Source: Serratia ureilytica
GTDB lineage: Bacteria; Pseudomonadota; Gammaproteobacteria; Enterobacterales; Enterobacteriaceae
DNA length: 64,000 nucleotides
Assembly: GCF_013375155.1 (NCBI RefSeq)
Contig: NZ_JABXOF010000003.1
Span: 62,001-126,000, forward strand
Direction: 5' to 3'
In this document: in pieces, positions 46,971-56,338 of the stretch
Layout: the number at the start of each line of letters is the position of its first letter
Position numbering within the stretch: position 1 is the stretch's first letter
The notes under the pieces: model-generated
Told to the model about the DNA's origin: nothing
Seen by the model: only the letters and a program-made list of their open reading frames with translations
The model's database searches: none
Program-made: the position numbers and the translations under genes

Positions 46971-47302
46971 GGATTTAAGCGGGAAGTGAGTGGGTCAGAA
47001 AATGTCTGACCCACGCTTCAATACAACGAGTTTAACCTACGGCAGTATTTATTATGGATATGCCTTGAAATATTGATTGATATTCGACTTGAATGAATTT
47101 CTCTGTTTCTAAAATAATATTTCTTATTTGGCGATTCGCAGAGAAGCTTATTTTCTCACCAAGACAATTCCCTCTTTCGTTCACGCCTTAACATGATTTC
47201 AACGCATTCCGAACCCGGCAACACCCGTCTATGGGGGCTGTAATCGTCGTGTCATCAATGCTCGTTAGACTCGCGGCATCCTGGTATTACCGACTAAAAA
47301 TC
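46971..47302. other. Intergenic region between the PBP3-type gene and the chemoreceptor pseudogene
   Basis: The 332 bp hold a strong hairpin at the left end and an AT-rich stretch that may contain the promoter of the chemoreceptor gene. I found no convincing ORF or operator. Confidence 0.6.
46990..47014. terminator. Hairpin after the PBP3-type gene
   Basis: A perfect ten-base-pair stem (GTGGGTCAGA / TCTGACCCAC, loop AAATG) 20 bases after the stop, without a T-run. Likely the transcript end of the PBP pair. Confidence 0.6.
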
Positions 47303-48918
47303 ATGAACATAAAACTGACACTTGGCCGCGGGGCAAAACCTGCGCCCGCGCTGCCGCGCGCGTTTGGCTTCGGCAAAAGCATGGGGTTATTAAGCGGCGT
47401 AATTTGCGTTATCGCGCTATTTTCTCTGCTGCAATTGTTTTCCACCGTATTTATTTCCAATATTCTGCGCGACGCCAAGATTAACCTGGTGACGGGCGAC
47501 GCCTTGCATCGCCAGCAGGCGGCGATGGATCGCGCCAGGCTGTCGCTGCTGACGGCCAGCGATACCCTGAACCGTGCGGGCATTTACTATCTGCAGGATA
47601 AAGCCACCGGCTCCGACGGCAGCTGGCATAGCCTGCTGGATGAATCGCTGGCGGCGTTGCAGGCTTCAGAGCAGGCCTTCGCCCGGTTTGAGCGCCTGAG
47701 CGCGACGGCGCCCGAGGCCGCTGACGCCCTGAAAGGCAGTTATCGCCTGTTCTATGACGGTCTGAAGGAGCAGGCGCAAGGGCTGCAACGCAGCGACAGC
47801 ATCGATGCGTTTTTCGCCGTGCCGATCCAGGCTTTTCAGGCAGATTTCAACGAGAAGTATCTCGCTTATCAGGCGCTGAACGAACGACGCGGCGATGACG
47901 TCAACGTGCGGCAATTGGCGGCGCTGGAGCAGGCCAAAACCTATGCGCTTGGCGCGCTCGCGGCGTTGGCGCTGATCGCCTTGGGCGTGTGGTTCGGCGT
48001 TGATCGTTGGGTGATTGCACCGTTGCAAAGGGCGATCGCCCATCTCAACGTGCTGGCCGCCGGCGATCTTTCGCGGCCGTTGCCGCCTGAACGGGCGGTT
48101 AACCGCGAAATGCGTCAGTTGCAAACCAGCATTGGCCACATGCAAAACGGCCTGCAGCGGCTGGTGAGTGAGGTGCGCGATGCGGCGAGCGGGATCCTGA
48201 ACGGCGTCGGGCGGCTGGCGGACGGCAATCGACAGTTGACGGCGCAGTCGGCGAAGCAGGACGGCGAATTGCAGTTGGCGACCGAGCACGTGCAGCAGTT
48301 GGCGGCGCGGGTGGAAGAAAACGGCCAATACGCGCAGCTGGCCAATCAACGCACCGAACAGGCCAGGCAGTGCGCCGGCGCCGGTGAAAAGATGATGCAA
48401 ACCGTCAACGTCTCGATGCAAGGGATCGTCAACCAATCGGCCGAGATGCGCGGCATTGTGGCGCTGATCGACAGCGTGGCGTTTCAGACCAATATTCTGG
48501 CGCTGAATGCGGCGATCGAGGCCGCGCACGCCGGCGTTCACGGCCGCGGTTTCGCCATTGTCGCTACCTGCTGGCGCAGAAGAGCAGCCATTCTACGCGC
48601 GATATTCAGCAGCTGATCAACCGCTCGTTGCAGCAAATCGATCAGGGGTCGCAAGCGGTGGATCTACTGGCGGGCAATTTGCGTCAAATTATCGATCTGG
48701 TGAACACGTTTAGCGCACTGATGGGGGAGATCTCGCTGGCATCGCTCAATCAGGGGGAGAGCATTCAGGACGTGACGGCGCGCATCGCCGGGCTGAATCA
48801 GGTGGCGCGGCAAACCGGCGCCGTGGTGAACGCGGTGACCGAGGCTTCGCAGTTGCTGCAGGGCGAATCGGAACGATTGGAAAAAGCGATGGCGCGTTTC
48901 AGGCTGCCGGCGCAATAA
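47303..48918 (+). pseudogene. Methyl-accepting chemotaxis protein, frameshifted in the signalling domain
   Basis: Two open frames form one chemoreceptor. The first (from ATG 47303) gives a membrane anchor, a four-helix-bundle periplasmic sensor, a second helix (about [16 protein letters not shown]), a HAMP region and the hairpin tip [30 protein letters not shown]. At about 48563-48570 the sequence passes to another frame that continues [17 protein letters not shown] to the stop at 48918. The expected EVR residues between them are missing, consistent with a deletion of about 10 bp. The C-terminus has no NWETF-type tail. Function is lost unless the deletion is a sequence error. Confidence 0.8.
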
Positions 48919-49010
48919 ATAACCCTGGCGCAGGTTAATGAATAATAAAGCCGCGCTTAACGTTATTTATTTAGGTTCGCTCCCTGAGGAATTTCAGCGG
49001 AGTAAATAAA

Positions 49011-49049
49011 GCAGGCCGGCGCGTGTGGATTAAAAAAGCGTCGGCCTGC
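49011..49049 (-). terminator. Terminator downstream of osmB
   Basis: On the minus strand, GCAGGCCGACGC and GCGCCGGCCTGC pair with one mismatch around a loop, followed by TTTATTTA. It lies 23 bases after the osmB stop codon. Confidence 0.65.
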
Positions 49050-49072
49050 GGAGGTTATTTTTGGCGGGTGAA

Positions 49073-49285
49073 TTAACGGCTGGTCTGGTGGCCGATGATG
49101 CCGCCCAGCGCTGCGCCGCCGAGGGTGCCCAGCGTGCTGCCGTCGGTCAATACCGCGCCGCCCACGGCGCCGACGCCCGCACCGATCGCCGTGTTGCGAT
49201 CGCGATTGGACATATGCCCACATGCGGTAACGGAAAGCGTCGCCATTACCACCACCAACACACCCGCGGCACGTTTAATATTCAT
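49073..49285 (-). CDS. osmB: Osmotically inducible lipoprotein OsmB
   Basis: A 70-residue lipoprotein with a signal peptide ending at the lipobox Cys (LSVTAC) and the glycine-zipper region RDRNTAIGAGVGAVGGAVL...GTLGGAALGGIIGHQ, nearly identical in pattern to E. coli OsmB (72 residues). It is a stress-induced outer-membrane lipoprotein, in E. coli controlled by RpoS and the Rcs system. Strong ribosome site (AGGAAC) before ATG at 49285. A monocistronic gene with its own terminator. Confidence 0.93.
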   Translation of the reverse strand: MNIKRAAGVLVVVMATLSVTACGHMSNRDRNTAIGAGVGAVGGAVLTDGSTLGTLGGAALGGIIGHQTSR

Positions 49286-49516
49286 AATGAGTTCCTGGTA
49301 AATTGGCTAATTAATGGATTAAAAATAATCCGATTAACTCGCCGGTAGAAGTTGGGATGAATGTATTCCTCCGAAAGAAAATCGAACAGGTAAAAATTCT
49401 TAATTTTGGCGCGGTGAAAAGCGATCGCTCGCCGAATGTGCGGCCGTCGGCAAAACCGTTCGGCTATACTGGGAAGACGCCTCACGAGGGGCGGGGCGCA
49501 CACGCTGGAGGCCGCC

Positions 49517-49912
49517 ATGTCCGAGCTCGTTTCCGCATCCGGCAAACCGGTGAAAATTCCCTGCCCGGACCATCCGATTACGCTGACCCGCCATCCGACG
49601 CGGGTCGTGGTGCGCGGCGCCGGCCAAATCCTGGCCGACAGCCGTCATGTGCTCATGTTGCAGGAAGCCAACTATCCGCCGGTGTTTTACTTTCCGCGTG
49701 AGGATGTGAATATGGCGCTGCTGCATAAAAGCACGCACGTGAGCTACTGCCCTTATAAGGGCGACTGCAGTTATTTCTCCCTCACGCTGAACGGCCCGCA
49801 GGGGGACAATGCGGCCTGGAGCTATGAAATGCCTTACAACGCCGTGGTGGCGATCAAGGATCATCTGGCATTTTATCCCGACAAAGTCACGGCGATCCGT
49901 ACCGAAGCCTGA
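49517..49912 (+). CDS. DUF427 domain protein
   Basis: A 131-residue cytoplasmic protein of the DUF427 family: the core ILADSRHVLMLQEANYPPVFYFPREDVNM, then THVSYCPYKGDCSYFSL and DHLAFYPDKV. Structures of the family show a double-layered beta fold; biochemical role is not established. Ribosome site GGAGG. The short distance to the next gene and opposite promoters suggest it is transcribed alone. Confidence 0.85.
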   Translation: MSELVSASGKPVKIPCPDHPITLTRHPTRVVVRGAGQILADSRHVLMLQEANYPPVFYFPREDVNMALLHKSTHVSYCPYKGDCSYFSLTLNGPQGDNAAWSYEMPYNAVVAIKDHLAFYPDKVTAIRTEA

Positions 49913-50043
49913 GCCGCCGCCGCCTTCGGGCGGGGGCAGGTTGACATTCCACTTATCCCTACTCATTATGTGTATTACCGGAAATTGATACGCTTTCCTT
50001 ATGTTTCAATCCGACATAAGCGAAACTCTGAGCAGGTGCCAAG

Positions 50044-50514
50044 GTGTCTACCTCTACGCGATTTGCCGTTGCCATCCATATTCTGACCAACATCACGCTG
50101 TGTCGCGGCCAGACGGTGCGTTCCGAAGATATCGCCCGCAGCGTCAACACCAATCCGACGGTGGTGCGGCGCATTCTCGGGGCGTTGGCGGAGGCGGGGC
50201 TGACCTATTCGCAGATGGGGCAAGGCGGCGGGGCGCTGTTGGCGCGGCCGGCGGAAGCGATTTCTTTGCTGGACGTGTATCGCGCGGTGGAGGATCAACC
50301 TTATTTCACGCTGCATCGCACCCGGCCTAACGAGGCGTGCTATATCGGCCACGCCATTACCCCGGTGCTGGAGCAAGAGTTTGCGCGCGTCGGCCATGCG
50401 CTGGAAGCCAGCCTGGCACAGACCAGCATCGCCGAAATGGCCGGGCAGGTTGAGCTGCGCGCCGGCTATCCCTTCGTCCCTTGTTCACCGCAATATCAAG
50501 CAGATACGCAATAA
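50044..50514 (+). CDS. Rrf2-family transcriptional regulator
   Basis: A 156-residue winged-helix regulator with the Rrf2 pattern (STRFAVAIHILTNI, RSEDIARSVNTNPTVVRRILGALAEAGL, GGGALLARPAEAISLLDVYRAV). Rrf2 proteins such as IscR and NsrR bind an Fe-S cluster through a C-x(4-5)-C-x(5-6)-C cluster; here only isolated cysteines are present (Cys20, Cys99, Cys147), so it probably senses a redox or small-molecule signal without a cluster. GTG start. An inverted repeat 50 bp downstream of its stop could be its operator for the next gene. Confidence 0.83.
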   Translation: MSTSTRFAVAIHILTNITLCRGQTVRSEDIARSVNTNPTVVRRILGALAEAGLTYSQMGQGGGALLARPAEAISLLDVYRAVEDQPYFTLHRTRPNEACYIGHAITPVLEQEFARVGHALEASLAQTSIAEMAGQVELRAGYPFVPCSPQYQADTQ

Positions 50515-50562
50515 AAAATCACGCCAAACCCCGTTCCGCGCAGAGCATTTTTTGCATTGCGT

Positions 50563-50587
50563 TAATGTAATTGTGTAAGTTACATTA
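50563..50587. promoter_or_regulatory. Inverted repeat, candidate operator
   Basis: Perfect eight-base arms TAATGTAA and TTACATTA with a nine-base spacer, lying between the Rrf2 gene and the small membrane protein gene, 13 bp before a CRP-type site. Could be an operator for the Rrf2 protein or another dimeric regulator. Confidence 0.5.
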
Positions 50588-50599
50588 GCTCGCATCAAG

Positions 50600-50615
50600 T
50601 GTGATGTAGCTCACG
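50600..50615 (+). promoter_or_regulatory. CRP-type binding site
   Basis: TGTGATGTAGCTCACG matches the TGTGA-N6-TCACA consensus at 9 of 10 conserved bases, with AAG before and TTTT after, as in strong CRP sites. It lies 93 bp upstream of the ATG at 50708, a common distance for activation. Confidence 0.7.
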
Positions 50616-50707
50616 TTTTAGACTGCCTCCCCACGATAATCGACCGTTTGGCCGGAAACCTTTTCTTCCGGCGCAGATTCGCTGTGCTTATAAACCAGGA
50701 GAGAACG

Positions 50708-50842
50708 ATGTTAGAAATGATTGAAAGCTTGGCCACCGTGGTGGTCCTGGTGCCGGTAATGGTGGCCGTCTTGCTCGGCGCGATTTACGGCCTGGGTGAA
50801 GTGTTCAACGTCTTTTCCGCTATCGGCCGCAAAAACGGCTGA
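50708..50842 (+). CDS. Small single-span membrane protein
   Basis: A 44-residue protein with an acidic N-terminus (MLEMIESL), one membrane helix (VVVLVPVMVAVLLGAIYGLG) and a basic C-terminus (GRKNG), probably with its C-terminus in the cytoplasm. Excellent ribosome site (AGGAGAG). Not recognised as a named family. Its leader carries a CRP-type site and a dyad, so expression should depend on carbon source. Too short for many gene callers. Confidence 0.75.
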   Translation: MLEMIESLATVVVLVPVMVAVLLGAIYGLGEVFNVFSAIGRKNG

Positions 50843-50902
50843 ATCTGTATGCTTGGGGGCTATCGGCCCCCGGCTATAACTCCCTTATTTCCCCCTTTCT
50901 CT

Positions 50903-51781
50903 CTATGAACGCGCCGTTGCGTCGATCATCGCCATCACCTGCCGAAACATCGCGCTTTCCGCATCCGCCAGCTCGTTGACCAGCGTAAAGTGATTGCAGT
51001 GGCGGTCGGCCAACAGGTGGACGTCGAGGCCGCGCGCCAGGCAGGCGTCATAATAGGCCTGCGTCTGGTTTTTGAACCCCTGGGTTTCCCGCTGACCGAC
51101 GTCGAGCAGGATCTGCGGCGCATGCGCTTTCGCCGGCAGCAAAAACAGCGGGCTGAGAGTTTGCGCCTGTTCGGGCGTCAGGTGCAGCCAGTCGTTGATG
51201 TAGATATCGCACAGCGGGCGCAGATCGTAGAGGCCGCTCAGCGCCAGCGCGCCTTTGATCGCATCGGGCGGCAGGCGATAGCGTTGCTGCCAGCCGTCGG
51301 CGATCAGCATGCCGCACAGGTGGCCGCCGGCCGAACTGCCGCTGACGAAAATGCGCGCCGGATCGATGCCGAACGGTGCCCCGTGATGATAAAGCCAGGC
51401 GACGGCGCTGCGCACCTCATGCACGATCTCCGCCAGCGTCGCTTCCGGCGCCAGCGTATATTCCAGCGTGGCGACCGCCACACCGCGGCGGGCGAACGCG
51501 GCGGCCATCGAGCAGGCTTCCTCTTTGCGCTGTGAATGCCAGTAGCCGCCATGAATAAAGATCAGCAGCGGGGCGGGCTGTGCGCTGGCCGGGAACAGAT
51601 CGAGACGCTCGGCGGCGCTCATGCCGTAGCGCAGATCGTAAATGCCCGGCGTCTGCGCTTTGGCGCGCTGAGCCAGCGCGGCATAGTCCGCCATGCAGGC
51701 GTCAAAATCCTCCACCGAAGCGCGGGCGTTGTATTGCGCGGCGCGGACGCTCAGGTCTTCAAACGTCAGATCGATGTTCAT
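50903..51781 (-). CDS. Alpha/beta hydrolase, arylformamidase-like
   Basis: A 292-residue serine hydrolase of the kynurenine formamidase / HSL branch: the oxyanion motif HGGYW, nucleophile in FVSGSSAGGHLC, and His in HCNHFTLVNEL near the C-terminus. The pattern is typical of bacterial arylformamidases that deformylate N-formylkynurenine, but no other tryptophan-catabolic gene is nearby, so the substrate stays open. The start at 51781 has GGAGAAACGC upstream. Divergent from the DeoR gene. Confidence 0.82.
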   Translation of the reverse strand: MNIDLTFEDLSVRAAQYNARASVEDFDACMADYAALAQRAKAQTPGIYDLRYGMSAAERLDLFPASAQPAPLLIFIHGGYWHSQRKEEACSMAAAFARRGVAVATLEYTLAPEATLAEIVHEVRSAVAWLYHHGAPFGIDPARIFVSGSSAGGHLCGMLIADGWQQRYRLPPDAIKGALALSGLYDLRPLCDIYINDWLHLTPEQAQTLSPLFLLPAKAHAPQILLDVGQRETQGFKNQTQAYYDACLARGLDVHLLADRHCNHFTLVNELADAESAMFRQVMAMIDATARS

Positions 51782-51931
51782 GCGTTTCTCCGGATTGTTA
51801 TGCGTTATGTCTTCATCATCGTCCCGCAGGGGAAAAGATGTTTGATCTCCGGTGCGCACAATTGCGGCTTCTCCAATGCTGTTATCTGCTGTATATTGCC
51901 GTTTTATGCTTTTTTAATGCGGAATAATCCC

Positions 51932-52681
51932 ATGCACAAAGCGGCACGACAGCGCCATTTACTGGATTTGCTCAGCGAACGCGGGCAGGCGGCGGTGGCG
52001 GAATTGGCCAGCGCCATCGGTGTTTCGGTCGATACCGTGCGCCGCGACTTGGCCGATCTTGAGCGGCAGGGGTTGGCGCAGAAACATCACGGCGGCGCGA
52101 TAGCGCTCGAACCGTCCGGCATGCCGCGCCAGGCGCGCGCGGCGCTGTTGCCGCAGGTCAAGCAGCGGCTCGGCCGCGCGGTGGCCGCACAGATCCCGCC
52201 CGGCAGCACCCTGATGCTGGATGCGGGCAGTACGCTGTTGGCGGTGGCGCAAGCGTTGCGCGGCCCGGCGACGGTGATCACCGCCTCGTTGGATATCGCG
52301 CAGTGCCTGAGCGATAAGCCGGAGATCCAACTGATCCTGCTCGGCGGCCAGTGGGACGCGCGCCAACGGCTGTTCGCCGGCAGCGCGACGCTGGCGTTGC
52401 TGGAACGCTACCGCGCGGACATCGCTTTGCTGGGCGCCTGTGCGGTGCATTCTCAGCTGGGGCTGAGCGCCGGCGAAGAGGCCGATGCAGAGGTCAAACG
52501 CGCCATGCTGGCCAACAGCGGCGAGCGCTGGCTGGTGGCCGACCATATGAAGCTGGATCGCTGCGAGCCGCATCACGTGGCGGATCTGGCGCAGATCCAA
52601 CGCCTGTTTACCGATCGCCCGTGGGATAACCTGGACGAGCAATCAATGATTGAACTTTGTGTCGTCGCCGACGACCGCTAG
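51932..52681 (+). CDS. DeoR-family transcriptional regulator
   Basis: A 249-residue regulator with the DeoR N-terminal helix-turn-helix (RQRHLLDLLSERGQAAVAELASAIGVSVDTVRRDLADLERQGL in outline: VSVDTVRRDL visible) and a C-terminal phosphosugar-isomerase-like sensor (DAGSTLLAVAQAL, LLGACAVHSQLGLSAGEEADAEVKRAML). DeoR proteins usually sense phosphorylated sugars. The ATG at 51932 is chosen; one at 51917 is in frame. It precedes an oxidoreductase gene by 12 bp and likely forms an operon with it. Confidence 0.87.
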   Translation: MHKAARQRHLLDLLSERGQAAVAELASAIGVSVDTVRRDLADLERQGLAQKHHGGAIALEPSGMPRQARAALLPQVKQRLGRAVAAQIPPGSTLMLDAGSTLLAVAQALRGPATVITASLDIAQCLSDKPEIQLILLGGQWDARQRLFAGSATLALLERYRADIALLGACAVHSQLGLSAGEEADAEVKRAMLANSGERWLVADHMKLDRCEPHHVADLAQIQRLFTDRPWDNLDEQSMIELCVVADDR

Positions 52682-52693
52682 AGGAGAACCCTG

Positions 52694-53761
52694 ATGAACG
52701 ATAACGCTCAACCGTTGCAGGTGGCGCTGATTGGTTACGGCTTTGTCGGCAAGGCGTTTCATGCGCCGCTGATTAACGCGGTGCCGGGTCTGGCGCTGAG
52801 CGTGGTGGCTTCGCGCGATGCCGCCAAAGTCCATGCCGATCTGCCACACGTGCGCGTGATCGCCGATCCGCTGGAGGCGATCCGCTTGCCGGAAGTGGAC
52901 CTGGTGGTGATTGCTTCGCCGAACGCCACCCATGCGCCGCTGGCGCTGGCTGCGCTGGAAGCGGGCAAGCACGTGGTGGTGGATAAGCCGTTTACGCTGG
53001 ATTTGGCGCAGGCGCGCACGCTGATTGCGGCGGCGGAGAAGCACGGCCGTCTGCTGTCGGTATTCCAGAATCGCCGCTGGGACAGCGATTTCCTGGGCGT
53101 GAAGCAGGTGATCGAGCAGGGACTGATCGGCAAGGTAACGCACTTTGAGTCGCACATCGATCGTTACCGCCCAGAAGTGCGGGTGCGCTGGCGCGAGCAG
53201 AATCTGCCGGGCAGCGGGCTGTGGTTCGATCTGGGGCCGCACATGGTCGATCAGGCGCTGCAGCTGTTCGGTTTGCCGCACAGCGTGCAGGCCAACATCG
53301 CCACGCTGCGCGCCAATGCGCAGATCAATGACTGGGCGCATGTGGTGCTGAACTACCCGACGCACCGCGTGATTTTGCATGGCAGCATGCTGGTGGCGGG
53401 CGGCGTGTCGCGCTTTACCGTGCACGGCGATAAAGGCAGCGTGGTCAAAGCGCGCGCCGACGGGCAGGAGAGCCAACTGCTGGCCGGCGTAACGCCGGGT
53501 TCGGCGGAGTGGGGTAAAGACGACGACGCGATGCGCCTGTTTATCGGCACGGAGCCGGTGCGTACGTTGCCGACGCCGGATGGCGATCAGCGCCAATATT
53601 ACGTCCAGGTGCGTGACGCGCTGCGCGGCGCCGGCGCCAACCCGGTCACCGCATCGCAGGCGTTGGCGGTGATGGCGGTGCTGGAAGCGGCCACGCTGGC
53701 GGCGGAAACCGGCGTAACCCAAACGCTGCCGCTCACCGAGGCGGAGATCGCCGCCTGGTAA
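52694..53761 (+). CDS. Gfo/Idh/MocA-family oxidoreductase (YdgJ-like)
   Basis: A 355-residue NAD(P)-dependent dehydrogenase: Rossmann motif ALIGYGFVGKAFHAPLI, DLVVIASPNATHAPLA, the catalytic-Lys segment HVVVDKPFTLDLAQA and the C-terminal dimer domain with GSGLWFDLGPHMVDQAL. It resembles E. coli YdgJ and scyllo-inositol dehydrogenases. It follows the DeoR regulator by 12 bp with a GAGGAG ribosome site. Sugar or polyol substrate likely, exact one unknown. Confidence 0.88.
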   Translation: MNDNAQPLQVALIGYGFVGKAFHAPLINAVPGLALSVVASRDAAKVHADLPHVRVIADPLEAIRLPEVDLVVIASPNATHAPLALAALEAGKHVVVDKPFTLDLAQARTLIAAAEKHGRLLSVFQNRRWDSDFLGVKQVIEQGLIGKVTHFESHIDRYRPEVRVRWREQNLPGSGLWFDLGPHMVDQALQLFGLPHSVQANIATLRANAQINDWAHVVLNYPTHRVILHGSMLVAGGVSRFTVHGDKGSVVKARADGQESQLLAGVTPGSAEWGKDDDAMRLFIGTEPVRTLPTPDGDQRQYYVQVRDALRGAGANPVTASQALAVMAVLEAATLAAETGVTQTLPLTEAEIAAW

Positions 53762-53874
53762 CGCATCGCGCCAGATAAGGCGTCAGATGCATTGATACAG
53801 TGCATCGCATGCGTCTTCCGCCATCCCAACCCCTGACATAGGCTAACCCTCAGTCTATGTCAGGAGTGCTTATC

Positions 53875-55269
53875 ATGTTATCCCATCCTTCGCCGCAGGG
53901 CGTCCGCGGCATACTGGCCGCACTTTCTCTGTGTATGCTGTTGTCATCGCTCGGCATCAGCATCGCCAACGTCGGGCTGCCGGCGCTCGCCACCGCATTC
54001 CATGCCTCGTTCCAGGCGGTGCAGTGGGTGCTGCTCTGCTATTTGTTGGCCGTCACCACCTGCATCATCGGCATCGGCCGCTTGGGCGACAGCCTCAATC
54101 GTCGCCGCCTGCTGCTGGCGGGCATCGCGCTGTTTACCGCCGCTTCGCTGGCTTGTGCGTTGGCTCCGCAGCTGTGGCTGCTGCTGGCGGCGCGCCTGGC
54201 GCAGGGGCTGGGGGGCGCAGTCATGATGTCAATCACCATGGCGCTGGCGGGCGAGGCGCTGGGCACGGAAAAGATCGGCCGCGCGATGGGGCTGCTCGGC
54301 ACTATGTCGGCCGTGGGCACCGCGCTGGGGCCGTCGTTGGGCGGCGCGCTGATCGCCGGCTTCGGCTGGCGAACGATATTCCTGATCAACCTGCCGCTGG
54401 GGCTGCTGGCGCTGTGGCTCGCCTGGCGATACTTGCCGAATGGGGCGCGGGCGGCGACGCGCCCTGAACCGTTCGACCGCGCCGGCACGCTGCTGCTGGG
54501 CGGCGCATTGCTTTGCTACTCGCTGGCGATGACTCTGGGACGCGGTGATTTCGGCGCGCTTAACCTGGCGTTGATGTTGGGCGCTCTGTTGGCGGCAGGG
54601 GTGTTTATCCGCGTGGAGCGCCGCGCCGTGTCGCCGCTGTTGGCACCGACGATGTTCCGCCATCCGGCCCTGACGGCGGGGCTGGCGGCCAGCGCGTTGG
54701 TCATGACGGTGATGACCGCCACGCTGGTGGTCGGGCCGTTTTATCTGGCGCGCGCGCTGGGGTTAAGCGCCGCGCAGGTGGGGCTGGTGATGTCGGCAGG
54801 GCCGGCGGTGGCGATCCTGACCGGTATTCCGGCGGGTTATCTGGTGGATCGCTTTGGATCGCAACGCATCGCCCAGCTTGGGCTGGCGGCAGTGGCCGCC
54901 GGGGCGGGATTGCTGTCGCTGCTGGGCCGCTGGGGCGTACTCGGCTATGTCGCGCCGATCGCGCTGTTGACCGCCGGTTATGCGCTGTTTCAGGTGGCCA
55001 ACAACACGGTGCTGATGAAGGATCTGTTTCCCGAACGACGCGGGTTGATCGCCGGCATGGTCAATCTGGCGCGCAATCTGGGGGCGATCACCGGCGCGTC
55101 GGCGATGGGGGCGCTGTTTTATCTGGCCTCGCAGCGGGTGGCGGGCGCCGCGGCGGCCGCGGCTTACGGCATGCGCGTCACCTACGGCGCGGCGGCGTTG
55201 CTGGCGTTGGCGGCATTGCTTATCGCCTTCGGCGGCCGCCGACTGGCGCTGCGTTATGACGCGCGCTGA
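53875..55269 (+). CDS. MFS transporter, DHA2-type
   Basis: A 464-residue membrane protein with about 14 spans: SLGISIANVGLPALATAF at the first span, the motif-A loop LGDSLNRRRLLLAG and motif C region GTALGPSLGGALI. This is the drug:H+ antiporter-2 group that exports cationic or amphipathic drugs. The ATG at 53875 lies eight bases after AGGAG and is preferred over the one at 53857. Its 3' end overlaps the convergent reductase gene by 16 bp. Confidence 0.88.
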   Translation: MLSHPSPQGVRGILAALSLCMLLSSLGISIANVGLPALATAFHASFQAVQWVLLCYLLAVTTCIIGIGRLGDSLNRRRLLLAGIALFTAASLACALAPQLWLLLAARLAQGLGGAVMMSITMALAGEALGTEKIGRAMGLLGTMSAVGTALGPSLGGALIAGFGWRTIFLINLPLGLLALWLAWRYLPNGARAATRPEPFDRAGTLLLGGALLCYSLAMTLGRGDFGALNLALMLGALLAAGVFIRVERRAVSPLLAPTMFRHPALTAGLAASALVMTVMTATLVVGPFYLARALGLSAAQVGLVMSAGPAVAILTGIPAGYLVDRFGSQRIAQLGLAAVAAGAGLLSLLGRWGVLGYVAPIALLTAGYALFQVANNTVLMKDLFPERRGLIAGMVNLARNLGAITGASAMGALFYLASQRVAGAAAAAAYGMRVTYGAAALLALAALLIAFGGRRLALRYDAR

Positions 55270-55790
55270 ACGGCGTAGCGTTCTTGCACGAAACCGTTGT
55301 CCGACTGGGTGACGGCGAGCAGACGCAGGCGCTGCTCAGGGGCATCGGCGCCGAACAAGGGAATGCCGCCGCCCAGCAGCAGCGGCACGCGCGTAATCGT
55401 CAATTCGTCGATCAACCCGGCCTGCAGGAAACGCTGCACGGTCTGGCCGCCGTCGATATACAGGTGACGGCAGCCGGCCTCGGCCAACCGCGCCACGACG
55501 CTGGCCGGTTCGCCGCTCATCCAGCGGACAGGCTCTGCGCCGTGCGGTGCGGATTGCGTCGACAGTACCACCACCGGCAGTTCTCCATAGGGCCATTCGG
55601 GAAAGGCGCGGACTTTTTCATAGGTATGGCGGCCCATCACCAGCGCGTCGATGTCGGCGATAAACGCTTCAAAACTCAGGCCATTGAGCAACGACACCGC
55701 GTACTCGGGCCGCAGCAGCCAATCGATGTCGCCGTCGGGGCCGGCAATGAATCCGTCTACGCTGGTGGCGATGTAAACCGAGCATTTCAT
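55254..55790 (-). CDS. RibD C-terminal / dihydrofolate-reductase-like protein
   Basis: A 178-residue protein of the same fold as the gene at 21792: VYIATSVDGFIAGPDGDIDWL, DALVMGRHTYEKVRAFPEWPY and LYIDGGQTVQRFLQAGLIDELTITRVPLLLG. Predicted NADPH-dependent reductase of unknown substrate. It overlaps the preceding VOC gene by one base and its 3' end overlaps the MFS gene, so it belongs to a compact two-gene unit on the minus strand. Confidence 0.85.
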   Translation of the reverse strand: MKCSVYIATSVDGFIAGPDGDIDWLLRPEYAVSLLNGLSFEAFIADIDALVMGRHTYEKVRAFPEWPYGELPVVVLSTQSAPHGAEPVRWMSGEPASVVARLAEAGCRHLYIDGGQTVQRFLQAGLIDELTITRVPLLLGGGIPLFGADAPEQRLRLLAVTQSDNGFVQERYAVQRAS

Positions 55791-56191
55791 CAGGCGAGAT
55801 CTCCGCGGTAAACCACATGGACCTTGTTGCCGTCGGGATCGCGCAGGTAAGCGCCGAAATAGCCTTTGCCGTAGTGCGCGCGCTCGCCGGGTTCGCCTTC
55901 ACTGCTGCCACCCGCCAGCAGGCCGGCGGCGTAGGCGCGTTTAACCGCCAGCTCGTCGGCGGCGAGAAAGGCCAACATGCTGCCGTTGCCGGCGCTGGCG
56001 GGCTGTCTGTCGAAGGGTTGGTAGGCATAAAACCGCGGCAGCGTTTGGCCCGGCATCACCCAGCAGCGGGCGGCGGGGCCGCCGTCCGGCGTCACTTCCC
56101 GCCGTTGTAAACCCAATGGCAACAAAATGGCGTCGTAGAACGCGGCGGCGGCGTCCAGATCGCTGACGCCGACGGTAATATGGCTGAACAT
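55790..56191 (-). CDS. VOC-family protein
   Basis: A 133-residue single VOC domain: FSHITVGVSDLDAAAAFYDAILLPLGL opens it, and GYFGAYLRDPDGNKVHVVYRG closes it with the typical metal-ligand Glu position taken by His/Val near the end. Glyoxalase-like; function not assigned. It is translationally coupled to the DHFR-like gene downstream, which suggests a shared, perhaps detoxifying, role. Confidence 0.83.
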   Translation of the reverse strand: MFSHITVGVSDLDAAAAFYDAILLPLGLQRREVTPDGGPAARCWVMPGQTLPRFYAYQPFDRQPASAGNGSMLAFLAADELAVKRAYAAGLLAGGSSEGEPGERAHYGKGYFGAYLRDPDGNKVHVVYRGDLA

Positions 56192-56338
56192 GGCGCGTTT
56201 CCTTTCCCAAGAGAGAATAATGAACGGATAAAACAGTAGCAGCGATAGCGCAGGATGGACAGACCGCGGTGGAGGATTCGGATTAGGGACGCGCGCAGGG
56301 GGGCAAAGCGCGCTTCAAGGTTTGTGGGGCGGGCCGCC

